Source: Myxocyprinus asiaticus (lineage: Eukaryota > Chordata > Actinopteri > Cypriniformes > Catostomidae). Taken from it: a stretch of DNA of 64,000 nt. The translations under genes were made by a program, and so were the position numbers. Positions 10,534 through 23,849 of this stretch are shown piece after piece (within the stretch, counting starts at the first letter, position 1; every line of letters begins with the position of its first letter). The DNA is taken from assembly GCF_019703515.2 (NCBI RefSeq), contig NC_059374.1, forward strand, positions 13,366,245 to 13,430,244, written 5' to 3'. A model generated the notes under the pieces. That model was given only the letters and a program-made list of their open reading frames with translations. It searched no databases and was not told the origin of the DNA.

Positions 10534-12539
10534 TATACTGTATATACACACATATTTCTCACTTTATCTCTGTTTACCTCCACTCCTCAGGGGTTTAAAC
10601 AGTTGTGAGATGTAACAAACATGCAGACAGGCATCTAATGGGCTGCTTGAATAATCATCTCCTATCCCCATGGGCTAGCAGTGGGTCTTCGTCTTATCCT
10701 CAAACGCTCTCGTACTCTGCCCCAGAGCTGGAGCACACTTGGCTTTTACTGCCAGCTTGCCAGCTTTGATAGTGATGATTAAAAAGAAGTGTTGCTCTTC
10801 ATGAATGCGATAGATGCCCCCCCCAACCCTACTACCCCGAACTTCTATTTGAATTGGATTCTCTCACTGATAGAACAAACTCCCTTTGTTATGGATATTT
10901 CTATTATCTATTCATATATATTGATATGTTATTGGGAGGAGAGTACGAAAAACACAATGATCAGATGTGGTATTTTTGAATTAATGGCTGCTTCATTTAA
11001 ATTGTTTACTGTCTGTATAGAAATAAAAAAGTAAAGTGTGTGCTTAAGCTTTCCTCAAGTGCAGAAAACAGCCAAAAACACCTTGTGTTTAGTGTTAGGC
11101 ATATTAGTGCCAAACAAGCCCATTTTGTTAATTTTGCATTCCAGCTGCAAAATTATAGCAATTGCTACCCTATGGCTGAAAATGCTAAATAAAATAGTTA
11201 AACCCTGGTAAATTGGTAAATTTAGGGCACATTGGCTATAGCAATAAATAAACTATAAGCTGATTGAATATATTCTTACTTCTAAATATGACTGAAATAT
11301 AGATATCAGTGTAGTAAAATTGTTTAGAAAGATTGTTTAGGCGCTAGTGAAATGATGTTTTCTTTAGTGAAAAGCATCCCTTTGTCAAAATGCTATCAAC
11401 TAAAGAAAACAAAGACACAAATAATATATTGTCTCCTAATCTTCTGATGGCCACTCAAGCTAACCAATCTTTGGTGTGTTTTCTTTCGACAAATTAGAGT
11501 GCTAGCTAGATGGCCAAACATTCTCCTTGTGACCTGAGATTCACCTTTAGATTAAAACTTAGTTTATGTTTGGGCAAAATGTCAGTAGCATTTAACTAAA
11601 CTAAATGTATTATGTGATTCAGTTCAAAACTGAGTCATTAGCATTAGCATGTAAACGCTACAGCATTACTCCTGGTGCAGCTTTGTGTAGGTCAAGCAAT
11701 GTAAAGCAATGTTAAAAGTTCAAACAATGTTTTGCCACTGACACTTTCGGCATTTCAAAGCGCAGCCAACGATGACTGGACAATTAGCATGACGTATCAT
11801 TATGTAAATCAAAATAATATGGAAGAGAGACTGATCCTGTGTGTATATCTACATACATAAAATTGTACGACACAATGCTGAAACCATTTGAAGACATTCA
11901 GAGAATTATCATCATCATATTATACAACTTAAATATGATTTTCAGCTGCATTTTTTCCTTAAGTAGGGCATATTTTTCTAACATGTATGTCAAATACTTC
12001 AATTGAATGAATACATTTAAATGGTCACCATAATGTCTAAAACCTAACATTTTAAATATCTAGGGCATTTTTGCCCCAAGTCCTGGTTAATTTCTGACCC
12101 TGGTTGAAGCCTTGACTTGAGTTATGTGACAGGCTCATAACTTTATCGCTAATGTCTAATGAGGAGCCAAAACATAGGTCTGTCTGCATTTCCAAGCCTT
12201 TCAGAAACTGATAATGTTATTATCGATGCCAACATTTGATGCAGAAGAGCACCAGATGAGAGATGTAAAGTATGCAGGAAGTGCTGTATTGCAGAATTGC
12301 CCTGTGGATTCACACCGACGCCATGTCTGAGATCCATAAAAAGACCTCTACTGGGAGTGAAGAGGAGAGAGAGAGAGAGAAAACGCATACAGAAGGCAAA
12401 GAGGAAGTCAACCTCAAACATCCATGCATTGATCAATACCACCCATTCCCATTAGATGAGCATGAATGTCAACCAGGACCAAAGTATATAGACAGGCAGC
12501 ACAGAACACAGTGTGTATGAGGGTGTGCCAAAAATACAA
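10534..12539. other. Intron stretch without recognised gene
   Basis: I see no gene or family-level repeat. Notable only are a C-rich patch at 10808-10816 and a (GA)n run at 12362-12381. Open frames up to 97 codons show no domain. Confidence 0.4.
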
Positions 12540-14335
12540 AGCGGGAATTCGAGAAGAACTAACTGTGGCCACTGAAAGCGTTGTTTATTTGTGTGAGCTG
12601 TCAGCACAGTTTTAGCACCTGATTCACTAAAGGAATTATGAATTCCTTTAGGCACCTACAAAAACGGTACAATTATAAAACCTGTGTGTCACTTCTGAAT
12701 TACCTCCGCTGAAAGCACTACTTCTTTGCTTGCACTCTCTGGGCTGTTTATGCACCTGATTCACTAAAGGAATTCTGCAAATCAGACAACAGTGCAAATA
12801 CGAAAAAAAAAAAAAAAAGGCACAATACCCAAACCTGTGTGTCGCTTCTGAATTGTTCTTGCTGAAAATGTCGTTTATCTGCACGCACTGTCTAAACACC
12901 TTTTGCAACCATTTCTCAAAAAGGAATTATGCAAATCGGGCAACAGTGCAAACATTGCAACAAAAATGGACTTGTGCGCCGCTTCTGAATTGTGTCCTGT
13001 GAAAGAGGCACTTATCTGCACGTGCTGTCTGTGCTATTTTAGCACCCAATTTAATAAATGAATTATGCGAACCATGCAACAGTGCAAACATGGCAACAAA
13101 AATGGCACAATCTCTAAACTTGTTCCTGCTGAAAACGTTGTTTATCTGCACATGTTGTCTGCTCAGTTTTTGCATCTGATTCACTAAAGAAATTAACAAA
13201 TGCGCCAACAAAAACGTTGCAATACCCAAACGTTTGTGTTCTGCTTTTGAATTGCTTTCACTAAGAGTGCTGTTTATCTGCATATGCTGTCTGCACTGTT
13301 GTTGCGCCCGATTCACTGAAGCAATTATGTATATCAGGTAATAGTGCAAATGCACCGATAAAAATGGCACAATTCTTGAAATTGTGTCACTTCTGAATTG
13401 TGCCTGTTGAAAGCGCCATTTATATGCATGCACTGTGCACTTTTGCGCCCAATTCACAAGAGGAAATATACAAATCAGGCAACAGCACAAATGTGCCAAC
13501 AAAAATGTTGCAGTTCCCAAACTTGTGTTTCACTCAAGAATCTTGCAACAGTGCCAACAAAAACGTCACAATTCCCAAACTTTTGTGTTTTGCTTTTGAA
13601 TTGCACTCACTGAAAGTGCCATTTATCTGCACATGCTGTCTGCACTGTTTTTGAGCCCGATTCACAGAAGAAATTTAACAAATGCACAAATACACCGATA
13701 AAAATAGCACAATTCCTGAACTTTGGCATCACTTCTGAACTGCGCCTTTTGAAAGCATCATTTATCTGCACGCATTGTCTGCGCTGGAGAACTAAAGGAA
13801 TTATGCAAATCATGCAATTAACAAACCCGCCAAGAAAAACTTTGCAATTCCCAAACTTTTGTGTTTTGCTTTTGAATTGCATTCACTAAAAGTGGCATTT
13901 ATCTGCATGTGTTATCTGCACTGTTGTTGCGGCTTTATTCACTGAAGAAATTCTGCAAATCAGGTAACAGCGCAAATGCACCGATGAAAATGGCACAATT
14001 CCTGAACTTGTGCATCACTTCTGAATCGCGCCTGTTGAAAGAGCCATTTATCTGCATGCACTGTCTGTGCTGAAGAACTAAAGGAATTATGCAAATCATG
14101 CAACAGCACAAATGCGGCAACAAAAACGTCACAATTCCTGAACTTCTGTGTTTTCCTTTTGAATTGCATTCAATGAAAATGCCGTTTATCTGCACATGCT
14201 GTCTGCGCTGTTAATTGCGGGTGATTCACTAAAGGGATTATGCAAATCAGGCAACGGCGCATAATCAACAAAAGCCGGCCCAATTATCAAACGTGTGCGT
14301 TGCTTCTGAGTGCTAGGTTGCGGAAGACGCAACAG
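12540..14335. repeat. Degenerate satellite array, about 13 monomers of about 137 bp
   Basis: Recurring blocks are GATTCACTAAAGGAATTATG, GCAAATCAGGCAACAG, CAAAAACG..CACAATTC, CTTCTGAATTG, TTTATCTGCA and TGCTGTCTGC. The GATTCACTAAAGG landmark or a variant occurs near 12621, 12758, 12910, 13048, 13178, 13310, 13451, 13659, 13788, 13935, 14072 and 14222, giving spacings of about 130-150 bp (one of 208 that contains a partial extra unit). From 13230 onward two monomer types alternate: one reads CTTTTGTGTTTTGCTTTTGA, the other CTTGTGCATCACTTCTGAAT. The minus strand stays open for 197 codons at 12927-13520; I regard this as a by-product of the repeat. Confidence 0.9.
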
Positions 14336-14875
14336 ACTTACGCAAAATTGAATTCTTTACTGGGATTGTACAGCATCGCTCTACCACTCTGACCATTTGG
14401 AGAATAAAACACAATCTATAATGTGCCTAATTTACATAGAAATGTGGCGTGTTTGCATGGAAAAGAATGACAATGACTTAAACCCTCAGTAATTTTTTTC
14501 CTCGTTAAAAAACGTTTTACTCCTAAAGAAATTAATAGTAATTTTGAAACATAGGTATAAAATCATTAGCAATCACATGAGAGGAAGACTCCAGTCATAT
14601 CAGTAACCTTATAAAAGCTGTTTTATTCTACATGGGGGCTGCCATGTTAGAATCACATGACCAGCCAAATACTACTCGCTTAATCACAGTAACCTCCTTA
14701 ATATTGGACACTTTCACTCATGGATTAAATTAATCATGGCTGACTGTGTATAGTGAATTTCTACAATGGCATCTGTAACATAAAACTACCGATTTGGAAT
14801 TATGCTGCATCCATGCCGCTAGGTGTCACTCTAGGTTCAAGATGACACAACGCAAAAGTTACTGAGTGCACCTTT
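14336..14875. other. Intron stretch without recognised gene
   Basis: Nothing recognised. Confidence 0.35.
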
Positions 14876-15224
14876 ATAGGTGCTGTAAGCGATTTTAGCC
14901 ATTCTGGAACTTCAACTGAGCCGTTATCTTTCCAAAACACCGCCCTCAAAAGACAGCATTGAGACCAACACCAAACATTAGAGCAGCACTGCATCTTCTC
15001 TTGGTTGCAAAATGGCGAAATGGCAAAATAGCACACCATTATACATGAATGAACCGCTTCAACGTCTACACTATGAGAACATGCAAATTGACTGACAGGC
15101 AGAAAGCACAAAGTCTTCTGATTGGCTGATCAAAGAATGAGTCAGTGGCCTGTGGTAACATATTTGTTTGCTGTTTACGCAGTCTAGTGCATTCTATAAA
15201 AAAAAATAGCTAACAGCACTTTTA
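14876..15224. mobile_element. MITE-like element with imperfect terminal repeats
   Basis: The left end AGGTGCTGTAAGCGATTTT and the right end AAAATAGCTAACAGCACTTT are imperfect reverse complements. It is about 350 bp and non-coding. The ends resemble those of the element at 54921-55202. Boundaries and target duplication are uncertain. Confidence 0.5.
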
Positions 15225-16567
15225 AGGCGCAGCACTATAAGCACATTTAGCACCTAGTTAAACTGGATTGCAGCTGTTTAGTGAATAAGACAGGTTTTTG
15301 CGCTGAAATATTGTGCGCAAATGTGCTGCAACTGTTTAGAGAATTCCCTCCTAAAAGCATTATTGTGTGTGCAGACAAGTGCGAAAGCAAATACGCAAGA
15401 CCCAGAATGGTTAATTCAATGTTCCCTGGCAAGCATGCCCGTGTAACAGCAGTGGCTCTCCAGCTCAAATTGGCAGTTCGAAGCTTTTAACAATTATGCT
15501 TTTGTTAGCGCTTACAGATGCTTGTCTCGCAGGCTAGGCAGCGCTGGCGGCACAACACTGTAATCAGCGAAGACTTGCTGAACAAAGGGAGTTTCTAGGA
15601 TCAAAGACAATTTGTTCATATGAAGAAAAGTTGAGGACAAGAGGTCTAAAGACAGTCAGGCATTGATGACCTGAAGAAAATGTGTAGATGATCACGACTG
15701 TACGAGGGTCGCAATATTGAGCCTCTCTCTAAGGGGCACACAGGTCTTGCGGCTGAATGGCGGTGGTATTTGATATTAGGAAGGGTTCAAACCAGAACAC
15801 AATTTTAAAACGAAGCCTCTTGTACAGTGTATCAACTCGGCAGCATCTTGAATCCTTGTTTGTACCAAACTCTGAGCAAATGTAACTAACAAATAACGAT
15901 TTCCTTTGCAGATGTCTCAAACTAGCATTTTAGTTTTATCCAGGTCCTGTTAATGGTTTATTCGTAGATCGGCCTGCAAATTAATTTTCTCTTTCTGTAT
16001 TGTTAAAAATATTTCTGTATTTTTATATAGTAGCCTTATATATTGAGTGGCCCCAAATAGTAACTGGGTACTTAAATCATACTTAACCCTTATATTGTGC
16101 TCCTGTCAAAACTGAACTTTTATATTTCTTCAGAAAACTGTAGTTTATTTCATCCAGTTAGGATAAAATTCCATGACTTTGTTCACAAAGGGCATCTGAA
16201 CACACCATTTTTTTTTTTAGATCATTTTCATAAAATGTTATTGTTTTTATTTCACTTTGTTACACCTGTGTTCGGTGTTCCCGACTGACTGGCCATTAGA
16301 AATGAATGGATTAGACTACAAAATACAGAAATATTAAGTGTTGAGGAGTATACCAATCCTTTAGATGAGCACATATGTGGATGTGTGTTTGCACACACAA
16401 AGTCCTCAGAAATATTTCAAGATCTGCTTATGATATTATGTTGTGTTTGGGCTCATTTGAATCAGGATAGTCTGCTGTAAGTTACGATATGTCACTTTCT
16501 ATGTTATATGTATGTTTCAGCAAGTAATAAGGAAAAACATGACAAGAACACAATCCTGTATATTATA
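15225..16567. other. Intron stretch without recognised gene
   Basis: 15240-15350 shares short strings with the nearby satellite (GTTTAGTGAAT, TTTTTGCGC) on the opposite strand, possibly a remote relative. Otherwise I see nothing. Confidence 0.3.
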
Positions 16568-17775
16568 CACTAATATTATTATACACCAAACATTATGACC
16601 TCCTACCTAATATGCTGTTGGTCCTCTGAGTGCCGCCAAAACAGCGCCGACTTGCCGAGGCATGGACTCTACAAGACCACTGAAGGTGCCTTGTTGTATC
16701 TGGCGCTAAAACATTAGCAGCAGATCCTTCAAGTCCTGTAAGTTGCAAGGTGGAGCTGCCATGAATCAAATTTGCTGGTCCAGCACATCCCACAGATGCT
16801 CAGTCGGATTGAGATCTGGGAAATTTGGAGGCCAGGGCAACACCTTGAACTCTTCATCATGTTCCTCAAACCATTCCCAAACAATGTGTGCAGTGTGCCA
16901 GGGTGCTTTATCTTGCTGAAAGAGGCCACTGCAATCAAATAATACCATTGCCATGAAGGGGTGTACCTGGTCTGCAATGATGTTTAGGTAGGTAGCACAT
17001 GTCAAATTGATGTCCACATGAATGGCCGGACCCAGGGTTTCCCAGCAGAACATTGCCCAGAGCATCACACTCCACAAGCTTGTCGTCTTCCCACAGTGCA
17101 CCCTGGTGCCATCACTTCCCCAGGTAAACGGCGCACATGTACAAGGCCGTCCACGTGATGTTAAAGAAAATGGGACTCATCGGACCAGGCGACCATCTTC
17201 CACTGCTCCAAGGTCCAGTTCCAATGCTCGCACATTCGACGGTGATTGTAGGCACATCTGACGGTGGATGGGGTCATCATGGGCACTCTGACCGGTTTGC
17301 AGCTTCACAGCCCCATCCGCAGCAGAGTGTGATGCACTGTGTGTTGTGTCACATTCCTTGTGTAACCATCATAAACATTTTCTGTGACTTGTGCCACAGT
17401 AGACCCTCTGCCGGTTCGGACCAGATGGGATTGCCTCGTTGCCCTCGTGCATCGATGAGCCTTGGGCACCCAACACCCTGTTGCCGGTTTGTGGTTTGTC
17501 CCTCCTCGGACCAATGTCGGTAGGTACTCAACACTGCTGACCGGGTGCACCCCACAAGCCTTGCCATTTCAGAGATGCCATAACAATTTGGCCCTTGTCA
17601 AAGTCATTCAGGTCTTTACTCCTGCCCATTTCTCCTGCTTTCAACATGTTGACCATAAGAACAGATTGTTTGCTACCATCTAATCTACCCAGACCTTGAC
17701 ATGTGGCCTTGTTAGGAGATGATCAATGTTATTCACTTCACCTGTGAGTGGTCATAATATTTTGGCTCATCAGTG
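16568..17775 (-). mobile_element. Tc1-like transposon (1.2-kb family)
   Basis: The right end ATATTTTGGCTCATCAGTG matches the ends of the 42326-43528 copy. The left end, CACTAATATTATTATACACC followed by AAACATTATGACC, is diverged. TA precedes 16568, but the right TA is lost. It is the same family as the plus-strand copy at 42326-43528. Confidence 0.85.
16597..17629 (-). pseudogene. Tc1 transposase pseudogene
   Basis: The start MGRSK is at 17629. The DNA-binding domain follows in pieces, including LVGCTRSAVLSTYRHWSEEG at about 17560-17501. The longest catalytic piece (16766-17101) has GPAIHVDINLTCATYLNI, GLFQQDKAPWHTAHIV with the second aspartate, and PDLNPTEHLWDVLDQQ with the catalytic glutamate. 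The end is GPTAY and a stop at 16599-16597. Frame changes separate the pieces, so no full enzyme can be made, but the visible catalytic D and E are retained, unlike the related copy at 42326. Confidence 0.82.
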
Positions 17776-20700
17776 GAAATTTAATAAAATTCACTGCAGT
17801 TTTGCCTCCGAGTGAAATAGATTTGCTCATTGCATTTTACTAATTGAGACCTTTCCAACGATATATAACACATGGCTATCTCATCTTTTTTCATTGTTTT
17901 TACCAACTCTGAATATAATTGTTGTGATAAATTGAAACTATGAGAACAAAACAGTTCTAATTTGTCAGCAAATTAAAAAGCATTATTTAAGAATGGGTAG
18001 GATAAGCTATAGGCATTGTAAAGTCCAGATTTTAAGCTTTAAAATGATCAATTATGTTTAGATCAAGCAAGTGGTTATTAATTTATTACATAATTATATA
18101 TATTTTTTTAAATAATATTTTTTTTTTGACCGGGAACATAAAAGGTGTTAGCACAAATAAACTACACAAGGGTTAAAAATATTTGAATGTCATTGCATTG
18201 GATACAAAAAATCAAATCATGTGACGTGCAGACAAATACCAGAGTCTGGTGTCAAGATGGATTTTTAAGTGTCCAAATACTTAATTTTGATAAAAAGAAA
18301 ACCTTTTTTTGAATTTTTTGCTTGAATAGTATGCTTGTGCTATCTTTCTTTAAAATAAATACATAACCTGATATATTTGCTATCAAACGCAAAGACATAT
18401 ATTTTAAGAGTGGCTTAAAATTTTTGGGGCCACTGTAAACAGTATACATAACTCATGACCATGTACTCACATGACTCGCACACAACCAATAACAAATATC
18501 ATACTCATACCATCTCCTCTGTGTTCCTCCTGAGCCTTGTCTATATGTTTTTTTTTTCCTTTCCATCATTTCTCAGATACATAAAGCTTTTTTTCTATAA
18601 AGTCATCGAGCAAGTCTTTCTGTTGTGAAACATATGGCAGTTTTGCCCGAGGACATGCCTGTTATATATTCAAGGAGGAATGCTGATATGGTTGAATTAT
18701 TTAGAATGGCGTCCAGGTAAATGCCCCTGACAGATAATGGGGAGAATGATGACCTGACACAATCGCAGACGCCTGTTGGCACACGGCGTATCAAAGACAC
18801 ATCAGGTCTGACAGGAAGAGCTTTCATGATGATACCCAACTGGGATTCACAATACTCCAACCATCTGAATGGAACGCGCCCATTGAGAGACAAAGAGAAC
18901 GAAAGATTGGAGGGAAAAAAAAATGCATGGAAGGTTTGAGCTCCTGTCAAATGCTGATGTCGACAGAATTTTAATAGCTCGTGTTTGTGGTAGAGAGCTT
19001 ATCTCAGGGGAAACTTTGTCTTCGTTTTTTGAAGGTAGAGGAAAAGTCTAAAAGACAAAACTGCTGCTCGTCCCACTGAAAGGACATAGGAGAGACTTTT
19101 TAATGCCTTAAAATGTCAGAAATCTAAATTTGTGATCACTTTCTGATCCCTTAAGTTTTTTGTTTGACTTACAGATGTGGTCAAGTTTCGGTTTGCACTT
19201 GTTTACAAAAATGTGAGGTTTGCAACTAAGTCTAACACTAGTAAAAACACTAAACACTAGTAGCAAAAATGTCTACTAGTGTTTTCTGTGTAAACAGACA
19301 GAAACCCTTAAACCCTGTTCACACTGCCTGCGATTTTATCACTTGAGGTCACTAGTCACTGTACTCAGGATCTAAAAACGAAATGTTTTTCATTTTGTTT
19401 CTTTTTTTCTCAACAGTCTCCTTTTCAAATAGTAGAAAGTTAAATTCTAAATAGTTAGAACGAAATAAAATATATATATTTTTTTTTTTTCAAATGACAG
19501 TACTCTTTGCTAAGGGTGGGAGATATACCAGTTGCAGTGTTGCCAGATCCCACAAGAGAAACAAGCGTACTGGTCTGGAAAAACAAGCCCAAAAATAAGC
19601 CACTTACATCACCAAAATAAGCAAAAATAAGCAATACAATTTTCCCCATGTGGGGGAAATATTAGCATAGAAATCATAACAAGCATAGTATACAGTAGCC
19701 TGTAAAATGCCCCCCCCCCCACGAATAATTAGATTTTACTTACAGGTCTGCTTCTCAGTCAAAATCTCTATTATTGCATCATATCTAACAATATTTCAGT
19801 GAAGATTTGGAAACCAAATCCTCTAAAAATGTTCCATGTATCTATCCATCATCCATGTTTTTATAATTGCCATGAGTGGGCAAAATTAACTAGGCTGCCC
19901 TGTGAACGTGCCATTCACAGATCCATTTTCAGATGAAAAGCATGAAACAGCAAGTGCTGAATGCTGCCACATGGGTCAGATTGGACTCCTCCACTGTGTG
20001 TTTGACACCACTCATGTAGAGTTCGGCTCAAACAGTAGGTGGGGATATTTGACAGCTGCTAGCAGTTGGTTGCAATGTATTATGAATAGGTGTTAAAAAG
20101 GTCTTCAGCATGCAGTTACATGCATAAAACTGCACTTAAATGTTCTCCCAAACACAGAAGGTTTAGAATGTTAATGCCCTATTAAGTTTTAAATCAACAA
20201 AACCTACCTACCTCCCTACCCTAAACCTAACTGATAGTGTCAGAAAAAGCAAATGTGACAAAAAATGCAACTGCTGAAGCAACCACGTCATTTTGTGGTT
20301 CTTCTATGATACTTTCGGCTCACGTCTCGATTTGCATGCTAAGCCGAAACTTGCATGCAAAGCTCAGTTGAGCTACCACACAGTTTAATTGCATTTGAAC
20401 AAGCATTTGGACTTGTTAAAACATATCGCCTTTCAAGTCATGCACTACAGTAAAAGTGTTTAGGCATCATAAGACAGTGTTTTTTAACAAATAATCATCT
20501 GTTTTACTTGTCAAGTAAACATGCAATGGCACATATCATGTGAAACCAGCACATCCGAAGCTCAGTTAATATATTGCTGGACTAAAATAACAAATGAGCA
20601 TTCCAATCCAAAGTTCACTTTTGCAGTGAAATTACAATTCGGAAGTATCTTCAAAAGCAACAGTGTTTTGATATTTAGTGGCATTTTTTATAACTTTTTT

Positions 20701-21659
20701 TGTGTGTGCTTTTTTTTTTTTTACCATACATTGAGACACTGACGTAGTAAGTAATTTATGCATTTAGGAAATCAGAGACCCTCTCCTTGAATTCCGAACA
20801 CAAGTGTTCACAGGAGACGCATTTGAGACACCAGATTTAAAAGGTGATCTGCCTGACCACTTGTGAACAGATCACCCAAGACTGATCTATGGAATACAAA
20901 GGGTTATTTTTGAAGAATGTCACGGCTGCTCTTTTCACATAATTAAGGTGAATGGAGACTTTTTGGGGCCAATGTATATAGACATACATACATAGATATG
21001 TGTCTGAGTTGGCGCATATGTGCAATGGCTGGAGTGTAATGAAAAAGCACTCTGGACTTGTTGGGTTGGATGTGTTTACCTCTTCTGACAGGTAGTTGTA
21101 CTTTCATCTGTCTTCTGCTCTAATTGGATGCTCTGCTTTAAGTCCCATCGGTCGAACACGCTTGCCTCACTGACACACAAACACACACTGCAATGCTAGG
21201 CAAATTCACCTGCGTGTTTTCCTCTCACAGTAATAATGACAGCTATTTCAGATGCTTCTCAGCTGTTTACATCTAAAAGCTGGTTTCTCCCCCACTCTCC
21301 TCCTGAAAAACGCTTTTTGAAGCATCAAACCAGCACAGATAGTGACAGATAGGTTAAATGAAAATCTGCTGTACACAATCGTACAAAAAACACGAGTCTC
21401 CAAATCCAGTGTCCAACATTTTAATTGAATTCAGTAAAGAAACGGACCCGTGCTTTTGGACCTACTATATGATCTACTAACAACGACCAAAAAAATGTAA
21501 AGAGCTCGAGTCCAGATTAGTGTGGCAATAACAGCCTCAAAATGATTACCGTGATATTGATTAAGATATTCGCACTCAAACATTTGCAGCATAAAATTAA
21601 AGGGGATTATTGAGAAAGCAAGTAATATTCAATCAGTGTTGCACTTTCAGGTGAAATAT
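17776..21659. other. Intron stretch without recognised gene
   Basis: No gene seen. It includes a C-run at 19711-19720, a repeat-like stretch near 20150-20380 (ACCTACCTACCTCCCTACCC) and open frames up to 115 codons (18603-18950 minus) with no domain. Confidence 0.35.
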
Positions 21660-23675
21660 ATTGTGGCAAATCAATGGCAATAATCCAAGTTTTAAGTTTT
21701 AAACCCTTGCGCGCATTATTGACGCTTGCGTGCAGTAGTTCATTGCCGTGCGAGGAAATGGGAACAACCCGCGCACTCATTTTAAACCCTTGTGCGCAAA
21801 GAAACATCTGCCGTGCAAGCAAAGTTTGAAGAATGATTTGAACACCTTTTAATTTTGTCAGTCGTGGGGCGGGCTCTGTTTTGTGTGTAACCTCAAATAT
21901 AATTGGCCGTTCCCTCTTCCAGGAAGTTAGTTGTGATTGGCTCCCTTTTATTTCAAAGAACCATAACAAACTCACCTGTTCTTCGTGAGAGACAAGGCTT
22001 CATCAAGGGACCCTCTGCATGTGTGTCATTATTAATTTAATTGCTGCTAATTCTTCATATAATAACAGGGCTGATTTAATGTTGTATAATGTATGTAAGT
22101 ACTGTGTATCTTTGCCAGACACGGTAAAAACAGGAAGTTGACTAGCTAATTGTTGCATTCCTGTGATGTTACTATAGAACATTAAGAACTGCTGTTTATT
22201 TATATATAATACGTTATACAATCTGACTTTTGACATTGCAGTTGTAAGACATTTTATAATTAACTGAAAGGTTGTGAGCCCAGGAAAATAAATCATAGCC
22301 TTAGTAACAGGAGGTTGCAACGTGTCTATGTCTACATTGGTGACTTTAAACCACTGATTTCAAAGTTGTTATAAGGTGACTGTCTTTAGTTTGCATATTG
22401 TATGTCAATTTAGATAAAGTAAATTAGTGTACATATAAATAAGCATGCAATATAACAATTTTAGAGAAAGCATTTTTTTTTTGTCAATATGAGTGGTTGA
22501 TTGTGTTTTATTATGCTTTCCATCCCTTGTACATGGGTTTCTATCTACACGTCACCCACAGCTATGCATTTAGGCCTAAATTGTGCCTAAATTGTAATTA
22601 ATAGCTGTAGTTTACTGCACCAGGGGCATATTGTCTTTCTATTACCTATATCTCTTGACCGGCTGTCACTGAACCTGCCCTTCATCTGTAGAAACAACTA
22701 AAAACTATTTAAAAAACTGAAGCCCTTGTGGCCTTATACTACACATAAAGCAATAAAACAATATTACTGTGGTCAATGATAATTATGACATTCCAATGTA
22801 ATACAGAAGTGCAATATTTAATTCAATGACATGTCCTGAAATACAGTATACAAGGACAAACATGAGCCAAGATACTACAGTACATGTAACAAGGTGTTTT
22901 ATGACAGGATCAAGCAGATGACCATACAAAACAAAAAATGTTAAACTAAAATGTTGAATAACCAGCAGCCTATGTTCTCTGCATGTACCTCCCCTATTGA
23001 TCAGCCATCTTGCTCGATTTGCCACTTATTACTGGAGTCTTATTACTGGAGTAATACAATTTATAAAAGATAAATTGTTCTATGTAGTTCTACCTAACAT
23101 CACAAGAATGCAACAGCTAGCTAGTAAACTGTAATAAACTTACTGATTTTTAAAGTGTCTGGCAAAGATAAACATTATATAGTATGAAATCAGCTCTGTT
23201 AAATGTAAAGAAAAAAAATACATTAAAAAAAATTAGCAACAAGTAAAGAAATAATTACTCACATGCAGAGGGTCCCTCGATGAAGTCATGTCTCACGAAG
23301 GTGAATTTGTTATGGTTCTTCGTAATAAAAGGAGCCAATCACAACTGATTTCCGGGAAAAAGAAATAACCAGTGATATTGAGGTTAAAGACAAAACAACA
23401 AGATCCCGCCCCACGACTGAATATTATTAAAAGGTGATCCCGCCCCACGACAAAATTAAAAGGTGTTCATGCGAGCAAAGTTTGAAGAATGATTTTGCTC
23501 GAGCGGCAGAGGTTTCTTTGCATGCGAGAGCTTTTATTGCATGCGCAGGAGATTTCGTGCGTGCGAGGGTTTAAAATGCGCACGGGTTCTTCCTTTTTCC
23601 TCACGTGGCTTTAATCTATCGCATGCACGAGTGTCACTAATGCACGCAGATTATTGCCATTGATTTGCTGCCATA
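21660..23675. mobile_element. Foldback-type element with about 550-bp inverted arms
   Basis: GCAAATCAATGGCAATAATC at 21666-21685 is the exact inverse of 23649-23668, and AGGGACCCTCTGCATGTG at 22006-22023 is the exact inverse of 23260-23277. A third pair is near 22145-22171 and 23094-23121 (TTGCATTC and TGTGATGTTA). The arms therefore extend about 530-590 bp each around a loop of about 900 bp. They contain repeated GC-rich motifs of the CTTGCGCGC/TGCGCACGG type. No transposase is visible. The right edge is about 175 bp from the gbe1 exon at 23850. Confidence 0.8.
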
Positions 23676-23849
23676 GAAATCAACCTATTAATGGCTTACT
23701 TATTCAGTAGTTAACTGCATATTAAACTGGGATACAAGAAAGAATTTTAACATTAAAAAAAGAATACATCAGCTCTAAAGCACTAACCCTGTATAATGCA
23801 AGAATGCTCATTATTACAATGTGAAGAGTGCTACAGAGGTGAAGGATAC

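Larger units (their letters stand above)
3887..23849 (-). other. gbe1: gbe1 intron, about 20 kb, filled with mobile elements
   Basis: This is defined by the donor at 23849-23848 and the acceptor at 3888-3887, both canonical GT/AG on the minus strand, joining phase-compatible exons. It contains three Tc1 copies, a satellite array, several small inverted-repeat elements and a foldback element, each listed separately. Confidence 0.85.

Noticed and set aside
12927..13520. 197-codon minus-strand open frame
   Set aside because: It runs through several degenerate satellite monomers, and its protein merely repeats with the DNA period; no domain.
12540..14335. CRISPR-like array
   Set aside because: Units are contiguous with no unique spacers, monomers are about 137 bp, and the host is a vertebrate.
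18603..18950. 115-codon minus-strand open frame
   Set aside because: No domain, no splice context consistent with gbe1, and overlapped by an open frame on the other strand.
21607..21975. 122-codon minus-strand open frame
   Set aside because: Falls in an arm of the foldback element and has no domain.
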